From Candidatus Edwardsbacteria bacterium (GTDB lineage: Bacteria; Edwardsbacteria; AC1; EtOH8), in the NCBI GenBank assembly GCA_031082425.1, contig JAVHLB010000009.1, positions 1-64,000 of the forward strand: 64,000 bases of DNA, given 5' to 3'. Shown here in pieces: positions 47,579 through 55,601 of this stretch. The translations under genes were made by a program, and so were the position numbers. Within the stretch, counting starts at the first letter, position 1, and every line of letters starts with the position of its first letter. A model generated the notes under the pieces. The model saw only the letters and a program-made list of their open reading frames with translations, did not search any database and had not been told where the DNA came from.

Positions 47579-49354
47579 ATGTCAACAAAAAAAGGCACCC
47601 GGCAGGTCATAACCGTAATAATGCTCAGTCTTATTGCGATGGCCGTGGGTGTGGCGACCAACGGCTGCGGGCAGAGGATCACCAGCCCCGTTGCCGTAAC
47701 GGCCGACACCACACGGCCGGCGGTGAATTCCACCAACCCGGCCAACCTTGCCACCGGCGTGTTGCTCAACCGTCAGATCACGGCCGCCTTTAGCGAGGCC
47801 CTGGATCCGGCCACCGTCACCGCCGCCACCTTTACTTTAAAACAGGGGGCAACCGCCATTTCGGGAGCGGTGTCCTATGCTGCCGCAGGCGCCACGGCCA
47901 CCTTTGATCCAACCAGCAACCTGACAGCCAGCACCGTTTATACGGCCACGCTGACCACCGGGGTCAAGGATCCGGACGGCAACACGCTGGCCAGTAACTA
48001 TGTCTGGACGTTTACCACCGGCACAACCACCGACATCACTCCGCCAACCATCAGCTCCACCGTCCCGGCCAATGCAGATACTGGTGTGGCGCTGGGCGGG
48101 AACATCGCCGTCACCTTCAGCGAAGCGATGAACCCGGCCACCATCACCTCCGCCACCTTTACCTTAAAACAGGGGACCACGGTCATTTCCGGCGCGGTGA
48201 CCTCCCTGGGCGCGACCGCCACCTTCAACCCGGCAGCCAATCTGGCGGCCAGCACCCTCTATACCGCCACCATCACCACCGGGGTCACCGATCTGGCCGG
48301 CAATGCAATGGCCAGCACCTATGTCTGGACATTTACCACGGGCACAACGGCGGACACCACCAGGCCCACAGTGGTCTCCACCATCCCGGCCAATTCCGCC
48401 ACCGGTGTTGCGGTCAATGCCAACATTTACGTCACCTTCAGCGAAGCAATGAATCCGTTGACCATCACCGCTTCCACCATTACTTTAAAACAGGGAACCA
48501 CGGTGGTCTCCGGCGCGGTGACGTCTCCCAGCACCACCACCGCCGCCCTTAATCCCGGCAGCGACCTGGCCAACAACACCACCTATACGGTCACGGTCAC
48601 CACCGGGGTCAAGGATCTGGCCGGCAATGCAATGGCTGTTGCCAAAGTATGGAGCTTCACCACCATCGCTGCGGGCACGGCCGGACCGCCGCCGGTTGAC
48701 CTGGGCACCGCCGGCAATTTCGTGCTGCTGTCAAAAACCGGGATTTCGACCACCGGGTCCGCCTCGGTGGTGGGTAACATGGGCGTAAGCCCGGCCGCCG
48801 CCAGCTATATCACCGGATTCGGGCTGATCATGGATGTCTCTAACACATTCTCAACCTCATCCCTGGTGACCGGAAGAGTCTACGCCTCCGACTACTACCC
48901 GCCCACTCCCGCCAATTTGACCACAGCCATCAGCGACCTGGAAACCGCTTACACCGATGCCGCCGGCCGGACCAACCCCACTGCCACCGAACTGGGAGCC
49001 GGTAATATCACTTCGCTGACACTGGTTCCGGGCCTTTACAAGTGGAGCACCGGCGTTCTGGTAAATGCTCCCGGGGTCACGCTCAGCGGCGGGGTGAATG
49101 ATGTCTGGATCTTCCAGATAGCCCAGGATCTCACCATCGGCAGCGGCGCCATCATTACCCTGAGCGGAGGTGCCCAGGCCAAGAACATCTTCTGGCAGGT
49201 GGCCGGCCAAGTGACCCTGGGAACGACCGCCAACCTCAAGGGGATCATGCTGTGCCAGACACTGATGAGCATGGAAACCGGTTCAATATTCACCGGACGG
49301 GCGCTGGTGCAGTCAGCGGTGACCCTGGATGCCGCGACCGTTACCGCTCCGTAG
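47579..49354 (+). CDS. Lipoprotein with three Big_5 Ig-like domains and one DUF3494 domain
   Basis: The 591 residues start MSTKKGTRQVITVIMLSLIA and reach a lipobox-like VATNGC, so this paralogue is probably lipid-anchored. Three Big_5 Ig-like repeats of about 105 residues follow (VNSTNPANLATGVLLNRQIT, ISSTVPANADTGVALGGNIA, VVSTIPANSATGVAVNANIY), each with TFSEA(L/M)(D/N)P and ending KxWTFTTGTT-like. The DUF3494 domain covers about 375-591 (VDLGTAGNFVLLSKTGISTT, AQAKNIFWQVAGQVTLGTTA, GRALVQSAVTLDAATV). There is no sorting tail: the protein ends with the DUF3494 domain. This shows an alternative anchoring of the same module. Confidence 0.9.
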   Translation: MSTKKGTRQVITVIMLSLIAMAVGVATNGCGQRITSPVAVTADTTRPAVNSTNPANLATGVLLNRQITAAFSEALDPATVTAATFTLKQGATAISGAVSYAAAGATATFDPTSNLTASTVYTATLTTGVKDPDGNTLASNYVWTFTTGTTTDITPPTISSTVPANADTGVALGGNIAVTFSEAMNPATITSATFTLKQGTTVISGAVTSLGATATFNPAANLAASTLYTATITTGVTDLAGNAMASTYVWTFTTGTTADTTRPTVVSTIPANSATGVAVNANIYVTFSEAMNPLTITASTITLKQGTTVVSGAVTSPSTTTAALNPGSDLANNTTYTVTVTTGVKDLAGNAMAVAKVWSFTTIAAGTAGPPPVDLGTAGNFVLLSKTGISTTGSASVVGNMGVSPAAASYITGFGLIMDVSNTFSTSSLVTGRVYASDYYPPTPANLTTAISDLETAYTDAAGRTNPTATELGAGNITSLTLVPGLYKWSTGVLVNAPGVTLSGGVNDVWIFQIAQDLTIGSGAIITLSGGAQAKNIFWQVAGQVTLGTTANLKGIMLCQTLMSMETGSIFTGRALVQSAVTLDAATVTAP

Positions 49355-49478
49355 GGCAACGGGCAAATGACCTCCCGGTATCTCTGAAATACTGGGAGGT
49401 ATCCCAAAAAGGGAAAACAACGAGCGGCCGGGTCATCAAAGGCTCGGCCCTTGTAACATAACAAGGAGGTAACGACAA

Positions 49479-49742
49479 ATGGGTATTGAATGGTACCGTG
49501 ACTTGAGCATAACCGTCCTGGGATTTGTAGCTGCGGCGGTGCTCATTTTTGCTTCGGTAATGTTTTACCAGCTGCGTTGCGAAACCAAGTCAGCGCTGCA
49601 GTCGGTCAAGGAGGCATCCGAGAGCGTCAGTGACACCGTGGCCATGGTGCAGGAAGGCCTTCGGCCGCTGCTTCCGGTATTGGCATTGATCCAGGGCCTG
49701 CTGGGGGGAGTCAAGAATATCGGCAGAATATTCAAAAAATAG
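49479..49742 (+). CDS. Small DUF948-like membrane protein
   Basis: The 87 residues have an N-terminal membrane helix (ITVLGFVAAAVLIFASVMFY, about 11-30) and an amphipathic helical tail (LQSVKEASESVSDTVAMVQE) ending in a basic KNIGRIFKK. This resembles DUF948/YtxG-type proteins found with YtxH in stress operons. AAGGAGG precedes the start. A GC hairpin (GGCCGGG with CTCGGCC, about 49426-49449) stands upstream. Confidence 0.65.
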   Translation: MGIEWYRDLSITVLGFVAAAVLIFASVMFYQLRCETKSALQSVKEASESVSDTVAMVQEGLRPLLPVLALIQGLLGGVKNIGRIFKK

Positions 49743-49764
49743 AAAAGATAAAGGATCCAAAACC

Positions 49765-49905
49765 ATGAAACGCAAAGGTTCAAATAACAGGCATCGGCCA
49801 TACAGCCGTTTAAGTCATGCCCCGGGGAAAAACACAAAACTCAGCACGGCAGACATGATACAGTTGGCATATCAACGCCTGTGGCGAAGGATGGTCGCAG
49901 CTTAA
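49765..49905 (+). CDS. Very small basic protein, unknown function
   Basis: The 46 residues (MKRKGSNNRHRPYSRLSHAP, ending LAYQRLWRRMVAA) are strongly basic. The frame starts at ATG 49765 after AAGGATCC and lies 22 bases after the previous stop. The tail AYQRLWRRM faintly recalls the DUF2934 helix of the next gene. It may be a real small protein or a decayed gene. Confidence 0.45.
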   Translation: MKRKGSNNRHRPYSRLSHAPGKNTKLSTADMIQLAYQRLWRRMVAA

Positions 49906-49952
49906 ACCGCAATAAAACAAACGGATAAACATCAATTTAAGGAACATGAAAA

Positions 49953-50162
49953 ATGAATACGACAAAAGCCCAACCGGCCATAACCGCTCCCGTCTCCGCC
50001 GGGGCGCCCGCAGACCTGGAAAACCAGACTAGGATAAAGGCCCATCAAATGTTCGAACAGAGGGGGCGGCAGCCCGGTCATGACCTGGAAGATTGGTTGG
50101 CAGCCGAAAAGGACCTGGCGGGGAAGCCGGCCGATGATGTAAAGGGCTTAAAACCCATTTGA
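49953..50162 (+). CDS. DUF2934 domain protein
   Basis: The 69 residues have an A/P-rich start and the DUF2934 core: RIKAHQMFEQRGRQPGHDLE followed by DWLAAEKDLAG (about 28-58), the pattern R.A..(Y/F)E.RG..pG.d..DWL.AE. The family is small, cytoplasmic and of unknown role. TAAGGA stands 13 bases before ATG 49953. It is grouped with CsbD- and YtxH-like genes. Confidence 0.8.
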   Translation: MNTTKAQPAITAPVSAGAPADLENQTRIKAHQMFEQRGRQPGHDLEDWLAAEKDLAGKPADDVKGLKPI

Positions 50163-50255
50163 CAATACGATGGTTATGAATGTCGGATCGTCAAAGAACA
50201 GAACAGGATTGTCGTACAAACCAAACGGATTCGATTAATTTCAGGGAGGTGCCAA

Positions 50256-50441
50256 ATGAACAAGCTAAAAATCAAGGGTAACTGGAATGAGGTGGCTGGC
50301 AAGCTCAAACAACAGTATGCCAACCTCACGGATGATGACGTCCTCTTTATAGAGGGCAAGGAGGAGGAATTTTTGGGCCGGCTGCAGAAAAAACTCGGAA
50401 AAACCAAGGAAGAAATACGCCAGTTGCTGATGAAGATATAA
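50256..50441 (+). CDS. CsbD-like stress protein
   Basis: The 61 residues MNKLKIKGNWNEVAGKLKQQ, then YANLTDDDVLFIEGKEEEFL and GRLQKKLGKTKEEIRQLL, match CsbD family proteins (KIKGxWxxxxGKxKxxxxxLTDDDL). They are hydrophilic, highly expressed stress proteins with unknown molecular activity. GGGAGGT lies seven bases upstream of the start. Confidence 0.9.
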   Translation: MNKLKIKGNWNEVAGKLKQQYANLTDDDVLFIEGKEEEFLGRLQKKLGKTKEEIRQLLMKI

Positions 50442-50494
50442 CGGAACTGTTTTAAGGGTGGTCGCCGTTCTACCTGCGGAGAAAGGATCGGGGT

Positions 50495-50650
50495 ATGATA
50501 TGGACCATTTTTACCATCCTGCTGGTCTTGTGGCTTTTCGCCTGGCTGATGGGCAGTTTTCTGGGAGGGGCGGTTCAAGTTTTGCTGGTGATTTCCATTG
50601 TGGTGATCCTGGCCAGCCTGATCGCGGGCCATAAACGGCGAAGTGCATAA
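50495..50650 (+). CDS. Small membrane protein, lmo0937/DUF5670-like (paralogue)
   Basis: The 51 residues (MIWTIFTILLVLWLFAWLMG, then GGAVQVLLVISIVVILASLI, ending AGHKRRSA) have the same two-helix layout as the protein at 38006, including the central Gly-Gly. Start ATG 50495 follows GAAAGGATCGGGGT. The stop is 28 bases before the YtxH-like gene. Confidence 0.8.
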   Translation: MIWTIFTILLVLWLFAWLMGSFLGGAVQVLLVISIVVILASLIAGHKRRSA

Positions 50651-50678
50651 GGTAACTTTAATAAAGGAGAGAACAATT

Positions 50679-50924
50679 ATGAACAGGGATCATGTTTCCG
50701 GTTTTGGCCTCGGCCTGCTGACCGGGGCGGTCATTGGCGGAGTAATGGCCTTGCTCTATGCCCCGAAATCGGGCAAAGTGACCAGACAGCTGCTCAAGGA
50801 TGCGGTCGATGAGGTGACGGACACGGTCAAGGAAACTGCCGGTAGTGTGGTGGACACGGTCAAGGAGGCAACCTCCGAAGCCAGCCGCAAGGGGCGCGCA
50901 GCCGTCCGGGCCATAAAGCGTTAA
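50679..50924 (+). CDS. YtxH domain protein
   Basis: From ATG 50679 (AAAGGAGAG upstream) the 81 residues start MNRDHVSGFGLGLLTGAVIG, with one glycine-rich membrane helix and the signature ALLYAPKSGKVTRQLLKDAV, typical of YtxH. The tail (VTDTVKETAGSVVDTVKEAT) is an amphipathic 11-mer-like repeat. An in-frame extension to 50643 is not needed. YtxH proteins belong to general-stress regulons in Bacillus. Confidence 0.9.
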   Translation: MNRDHVSGFGLGLLTGAVIGGVMALLYAPKSGKVTRQLLKDAVDEVTDTVKETAGSVVDTVKEATSEASRKGRAAVRAIKR

Positions 50925-51028
50925 AACCGCAAACACCATGAACCTTCTGCCTGACTATATTGTTGGCTTCATAAAATAAGTGCTGAATAGTAATGCTGGG
51001 AAAAACCTAAAGAGTTATTGGTTAATAA

Positions 51029-52072
51029 ATGAATAGTCTTATGAAGCGAACGGCCAAGGCTCCAGCGCTTTTGATGTTGGCCAGTTTTACAATCGTGGTG
51101 GCGGGAATGAAGGCGGCCAGTTCGTTGTTGGTGCCCCTTTTCCTGGCGCTGTTCATCGCCGTCATTTGCACGCCGCCGTTGTACTGGATCCGCCGCAAGG
51201 GGGTGCCGAAGGTTTTGGCCTTGGCCATCATTCTGGCGGTGATACTGATCGGCGGGGCATTCTTTGTATTGCTGATAGGTCCCTCGCTTAATCAATTTAT
51301 GAGCAATCTTCCAGGCTACCTGGAACGATTGTCCGCTAACAGTGCCGCATTTTCAAGCTGGCTGCAGGACAAAGGCGTCAAAATACCCCAGGATGGAGCA
51401 GCCGGCGCTTTAAACCCGGGATGGGTAATGAGCCTGGCCGGGGAGGTGTTTTCAACCCTGAGCCGCATTATCGCCAATGCGATATTGATCCTGCTGACGG
51501 TGGTGTTCATTCTGCTGGAAGTATCGGAATTGCCCCAAAAAATGAGGGCGGTTTACAAGAATCCCGAAACGTCTTTGTCAGTCATTGCAAAATTCATCAA
51601 GAGCGCCAAGCGCTATCTGGTCATTCAAACCCTGATCAGCGCCGCCGGAGGCCTGCTGATCTGTCTTTGGCTTTTGATCCTCGGTGTCCCGTATCCGCTG
51701 CTCTGGGGAACGCTGGCATTTATCCTGAACTTTGTGCCCAATATCGGATCCATCTTCGCGGCCATACCGGTCATCCTTCTGGCGCTGGTCCAGTTGGGTC
51801 TAGGTTCTGCCCTGCTGACAGCCCTGGGCTTTATGGTGGTCTACATGCTTCTGGGCAACTTCCTGCAGCCTAAACTGCTGGGCAAAGGCCTGAGCCTATC
51901 AACTCTGGTGGTCTTCCTTTCGATGGTATTCTGGGGATGGATCCTGGGACCGGTGGGCATGCTGCTCTCGGTGCCCATGACCAGCCTGGTCAAGATCTTT
52001 CTGGAAAGCCACGAAGAAACCCGGGGATTGGCCGTCATGCTGGGTTCCGGCACCGGGATAGAACAGATATGA
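51029..52072 (+). CDS. AI-2E family transporter (PerM-like permease), copy 1
   Basis: The 347 residues contain about seven to eight membrane helices (ASFTIVVAGMKAASSLLVPL, FLALFIAVICTPPLYWI, LALAIILAVILIGGAFFVLL, and four near the C-terminus) with the family segments VPYPLLWGTLAFILNFVPNI (about 228-247) and GWILGPVGMLLSVPMTSLVK (about 311-330). The family exports autoinducer-2 in one E. coli member and acts as Na+/H+ antiporter in others, so the substrate is open. A second family member follows after 43 bases. Confidence 0.9.
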   Translation: MNSLMKRTAKAPALLMLASFTIVVAGMKAASSLLVPLFLALFIAVICTPPLYWIRRKGVPKVLALAIILAVILIGGAFFVLLIGPSLNQFMSNLPGYLERLSANSAAFSSWLQDKGVKIPQDGAAGALNPGWVMSLAGEVFSTLSRIIANAILILLTVVFILLEVSELPQKMRAVYKNPETSLSVIAKFIKSAKRYLVIQTLISAAGGLLICLWLLILGVPYPLLWGTLAFILNFVPNIGSIFAAIPVILLALVQLGLGSALLTALGFMVVYMLLGNFLQPKLLGKGLSLSTLVVFLSMVFWGWILGPVGMLLSVPMTSLVKIFLESHEETRGLAVMLGSGTGIEQI

Positions 52073-52115
52073 AGACGGAGATGGATTATAGGCCGATAAC
52101 CGGAGGAGGTGGCAA

Positions 52116-53210
52116 TTGAACTTTGTTAAAACTCAGATAAGAAAACACTGGCAGCTGATAGTATTCATACTGGGGCTGATCTTCGCTATCCTGTTGATCT
52201 GGGGGTTGCGAAGCGTCCTGCTGCCATTTATGGTAGGCGGCCTTGTGGCCTACCTGATCTTGCCGGTCATCCGGTGGGTGGAGAAACGTCTCCCCGGCGC
52301 TGGCCGGAAACCGAAGTTGCAGCAATTTAAAAGAATTTCTCTCATAACGGTGGCATATACCCTATCCCTGGCCTTCATCGGTCTGGTAATATTCTATATC
52401 ATCACCATCGGAGGGAAAGCCCTGGGGGCCCTGACCCAGGACGCTTCCCAGACCATCCCCAACGGATTGAATACGATAAAACAATGGCTTAAATCCATCC
52501 CCATGCTGTCAGATCCGCTGATCCAGGAGACCATTGACGTTTATATGGTTAAAGCCGGAGCCGCGCTGCCTGATCTGTTGAAGGATTTCCTGACCCGGGG
52601 GCTTAAAGTGTTCCAGACCTCACTGGGGATGATCATGGGGTTTGCCAGTCTGCCCATATTCGTGTTCTTCATCCTTAAAGACTGGAGCAGCCTGCGCAAC
52701 AAGTTTTATGAGGGGTTGCCGGGTTGGGCGCGGATCCACACCAAAAACATAATCGTCATTCTCAACAAGGTGGTGGGGCGCTATATCATCGGACAGTTGT
52801 TGCTGGGGCTGGCGGTGGGCCTTTGTGCCTATGCGTTGCTGAGCATTTTGAGAATAGATTATGCCCTGCCGCTGGCCGTCTTTGCAGGGCTTACCGAAAT
52901 GGTGCCCCAGATCGGTCCCTGGCTGGGCGGCGGCCTGGGCATTCTGGTGACGCTGGCCACGGCTCCGGAAAAGCTGTTCTGGGTGGCTTTGGGATATTTG
53001 ACGATCCAATTGTTCGAGAACAACCTGCTGGTGCCCAGGATCCAGGGCCGGCAAATGGAGATCCATCCGGCGTTGATATTGGTGCTATGTGTTCTGGGAG
53101 CACATTTCGGCGGAATCCTGGGGATCATCATGATCCTGCCGCTGACCATGTCGGTCATAAAGATATACCAATACTTGAGGGACAGCACGCTCGAAGGGAG
53201 TATCAGTTAG
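52116..53210 (+). CDS. AI-2E family transporter (PerM-like permease), copy 2
   Basis: The 364 residues begin at TTG 52116, five bases after a strong GGAGGAGGT, so a TTG start is well supported. The helices and the family core are present: LPLAVFAGLTEMVPQIGPWL, LGYLTIQLFENNLLVPRIQG then MEIHPALILVLCVLGAHFGG. It is clearly different in sequence from copy 1, so the pair is an old duplication or two subfamilies. Substrate unknown. Confidence 0.9.
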   Translation: MNFVKTQIRKHWQLIVFILGLIFAILLIWGLRSVLLPFMVGGLVAYLILPVIRWVEKRLPGAGRKPKLQQFKRISLITVAYTLSLAFIGLVIFYIITIGGKALGALTQDASQTIPNGLNTIKQWLKSIPMLSDPLIQETIDVYMVKAGAALPDLLKDFLTRGLKVFQTSLGMIMGFASLPIFVFFILKDWSSLRNKFYEGLPGWARIHTKNIIVILNKVVGRYIIGQLLLGLAVGLCAYALLSILRIDYALPLAVFAGLTEMVPQIGPWLGGGLGILVTLATAPEKLFWVALGYLTIQLFENNLLVPRIQGRQMEIHPALILVLCVLGAHFGGILGIIMILPLTMSVIKIYQYLRDSTLEGSIS

Positions 53211-53303
53211 GATCCATAAAACCCGGTATGGTCAGCAAATATACCATGGGGCTTTCACGGGCACTAATTAGGGTGATGGACGGAAGGAAAATGGAACCAC
53301 AGG

Positions 53304-54200
53304 ATGGCAAATCAAATAAAAAAATTATACGTCAGGCTGCTGAAAACAAAAGACAGTCTTCTGAAAATCCCTGCATTTCATTTGATATACCTGACCGCAA
53401 GGGGATTAGACGATCATGATACCACCCAAAGAGCCGCCGGCGTGGCTTATTATGCAATTTTATCCACCTTTCCGTTGCTGCTGGGGCTGATTGCTGTTTT
53501 TGGTTATTTCCTGCCTTCACTGAATCTGCAAGAGGAATTGTTGATATTTGTCGGCAAAAATCTGCCCGGAGCCACCGACTTCTTGAAACAGAACATTGTA
53601 AGTGTTGTAAAGTTACGGGGTCCGGTGGGAGTGTTGAGCATCGTTCTCCTTTTTTGGAGCGCCAGCGGGATGTTCGGCGCAATAGCCCAGGCGATCAACC
53701 GGGCCTGGGACAACCGACGCGGCCGTCGATTCTATATTGGGAAAGCCCACGAAGTGGGCATGGCATTAGGCACGGGCATCCTGTTTCTTTCCTCGCTGGG
53801 AGCCAGCACGCTCATTTCAATATCGGGGGAAATATTTGACCTGCCGCCAACATTTATCGTATTAGTGGAGGTGGGCAGCAGGCTGGCTGCGTTCCTGCTG
53901 TTATTGGCTGTATTCTTGCTGCTCTATAAGTTCATTCCAAATGTCAAGACGCATTGGCGCTATGTATGGCCGGGAGCATTGTTAGCCGCTATCCTCTTCG
54001 AGATTGCCAGAACATTATTTATCCTTTACCTGGAAAAATACGCCAATTACCAGTTGATCTACGGCTCCATCGCCTCAATTATTATCCTGCTGGTCTGGAT
54101 ATACTACTCGGCCTTTATAATGATCCTGGGGGCAGAATTCACTTTCCAATACAGCCGTCTGCGCAATTCGGCGGCAACGGAGAGCGCAGACGGGAAATAA
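53304..54200 (+). CDS. YihY/BrkB family membrane protein
   Basis: The 298 residues hold about six membrane helices and the family motif DDHDTTQRAAGVAYYAILST (about 36-55), with LLFWSASGMFGAIAQAINRA (about 113) and YGSIASIIILLVWIYYSAFI (about 252). YihY proteins were once misnamed RNase BN; their role in the inner membrane is unresolved. The start ATG 53304 lies 94 bases after copy 2 of the AI-2E family. Downstream about 210 bases hold no gene. Confidence 0.9.
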   Translation: MANQIKKLYVRLLKTKDSLLKIPAFHLIYLTARGLDDHDTTQRAAGVAYYAILSTFPLLLGLIAVFGYFLPSLNLQEELLIFVGKNLPGATDFLKQNIVSVVKLRGPVGVLSIVLLFWSASGMFGAIAQAINRAWDNRRGRRFYIGKAHEVGMALGTGILFLSSLGASTLISISGEIFDLPPTFIVLVEVGSRLAAFLLLLAVFLLLYKFIPNVKTHWRYVWPGALLAAILFEIARTLFILYLEKYANYQLIYGSIASIIILLVWIYYSAFIMILGAEFTFQYSRLRNSAATESADGK

Positions 54201-54409
54201 AGCAAGGACACGATAAATTGCACAGGGGGAACATTATGTGAAAACCAATCATTAAACCAAGATCATGGCGGTCATTACGGGAACCGGATAGCTTTTCACC
54301 GGAATCATTGGTCCCACCCAGACTCAGCAGAGACAAACCAGAAGGGGCAAGCCCTTTAAACAGAAGCATAACTTAAACCAAACAATAAACAACAGTTAAA
54401 AGAGTTAGT

Positions 54410-55084
54410 ATGAAAATAAAAACGAACATTGTCATGGCCCTGGCGCTCAGTGCCTCCCTCGCAGTGATGTCGGGGTGCGGACTCAGCAACGCGCTGAAAG
54501 GCGGGGGTATAGGAGCCGGGGTCGGAGGAGTCGCCGGCGGGATTATCGGAAACCAATACGGAAATACGGCCCTGGGGGCCATCATCGGAGCGGCAGTCGG
54601 AGGCACGGCCGGTGCTTTGATCGGCAATGAGATGGACAAAAGGGCCGAGGAGATGAAGCGGGACATGCAGGGAGCAACGATTGAGCGCGTCGGGGAAGGG
54701 ATCAAGATCACCTTTGATTCGGGCCTTCTTTTCGATGTGGATGAATCGTATTTGCGCTCCCAGGCGAAAACGAACATCGAGAGTTTGGCGAAGATCCTTA
54801 ATAAATATTCGGACACCAACATTCTCATTGAAGGAGACACCGACAACACCGGAAGTGAAGAATATAACCTGAAATTGTCCGAACGCCGGGCTCAGGCGGT
54901 TGCCAACCATCTTATGGGTCAGGCTGTTCCCGGCTCCAGGATATCTACGGTAGGAATGGGTGAGTCTAATCCCATCGCGTCGAATGATACGGAATATGGC
55001 CGTCAACAGAACCGGCGGGTGGAAGTCGCCATATTTGCCAATGACAAATTAAAGAACGCCGCAGAGAACGGAACCCTTAACTAG
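54410..55084 (+). CDS. Glycine-zipper OmpA family lipoprotein
   Basis: The 224 residues have a lipoprotein signal (lipobox VMSGC at about 19-23), a glycine zipper (GIGAGVGGVAGGIIGNQYGN then GAIIGAAVGGTAGALIGNEM, about 34-75), and a C-terminal OmpA domain (about 105-210: LFDVDESYLRSQAKTNIESL, LIEGDTDNTGSEEYNLKLSE, GRQQNRRVEVAIF). This is the YiaD/Pal-like architecture, placing the protein at the outer membrane with its OmpA domain on peptidoglycan. Confidence 0.92.
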   Translation: MKIKTNIVMALALSASLAVMSGCGLSNALKGGGIGAGVGGVAGGIIGNQYGNTALGAIIGAAVGGTAGALIGNEMDKRAEEMKRDMQGATIERVGEGIKITFDSGLLFDVDESYLRSQAKTNIESLAKILNKYSDTNILIEGDTDNTGSEEYNLKLSERRAQAVANHLMGQAVPGSRISTVGMGESNPIASNDTEYGRQQNRRVEVAIFANDKLKNAAENGTLN

Positions 55085-55129
55085 CTCGTCCCCGAGCTAA
55101 AACCATTAAATAATCAAGGAGAAACTGCC

Positions 55130-55564
55130 ATGAAGACAAGAACCATACTCGGAACAATCGCCGCCCTTTTGGTCCTGGGGCAAACAGGTTATGCAGCGGC
55201 AAATGACGGCATTCTCAAGTATTTTAACAACACCGCCTGCAACGTGAAAGCAACCGGCGATCCGGTGCAAAAGCGCGAAATACTGAACAATTCACTGCAA
55301 AACATGACCATGGTGTTGGACCGGGTCCAAAGCTTGCCCCTGGTTTCAAAAGATGACCGGGCCGGCATCAATCAGCTCAAAACAACCCTGCAGGAGAAAC
55401 AAAACGAGCTGGCGGGCACCAATGGCTATGATCGGGTGGGGGATGCCCAACTGGACGACTTCTCCGATTATGTGGTTCAGGATATGGAGCAAGCCCCCGA
55501 AACGATAACCATCAGCGTGGTCACGCTGCTCTTGATCGTTCTCATTTTGGTCCTGCTCTTTTAG
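55130..55564 (+). CDS. Exported protein with a C-terminal membrane helix, unknown function
   Basis: The 144 residues have a signal peptide (MKTRTILGTIAALLVLGQTG, cleavage near AAA), a helical middle (REILNNSLQNMTMVLDRVQS, LKTTLQEKQNELAGT) and a C-terminal membrane helix (ISVVTLLLIVLILVLLF) that ends the protein. Such a tail would leave the middle in the periplasm. No family recognised. AAGGAGA precedes the start, 45 bases after the OmpA lipoprotein. Confidence 0.7.
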   Translation: MKTRTILGTIAALLVLGQTGYAAANDGILKYFNNTACNVKATGDPVQKREILNNSLQNMTMVLDRVQSLPLVSKDDRAGINQLKTTLQEKQNELAGTNGYDRVGDAQLDDFSDYVVQDMEQAPETITISVVTLLLIVLILVLLF

Positions 55565-55601
55565 TGGGTCCGGCATCGAGCTGATATTCACAAGGATAGT
55601 C

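Noticed and set aside
47579..49354. Type IX sorting tail on the fourth DUF3494 protein
   Set aside because: The frame ends at the last strand of the DUF3494 domain; no FlgD-like segment follows in any frame before 49479.
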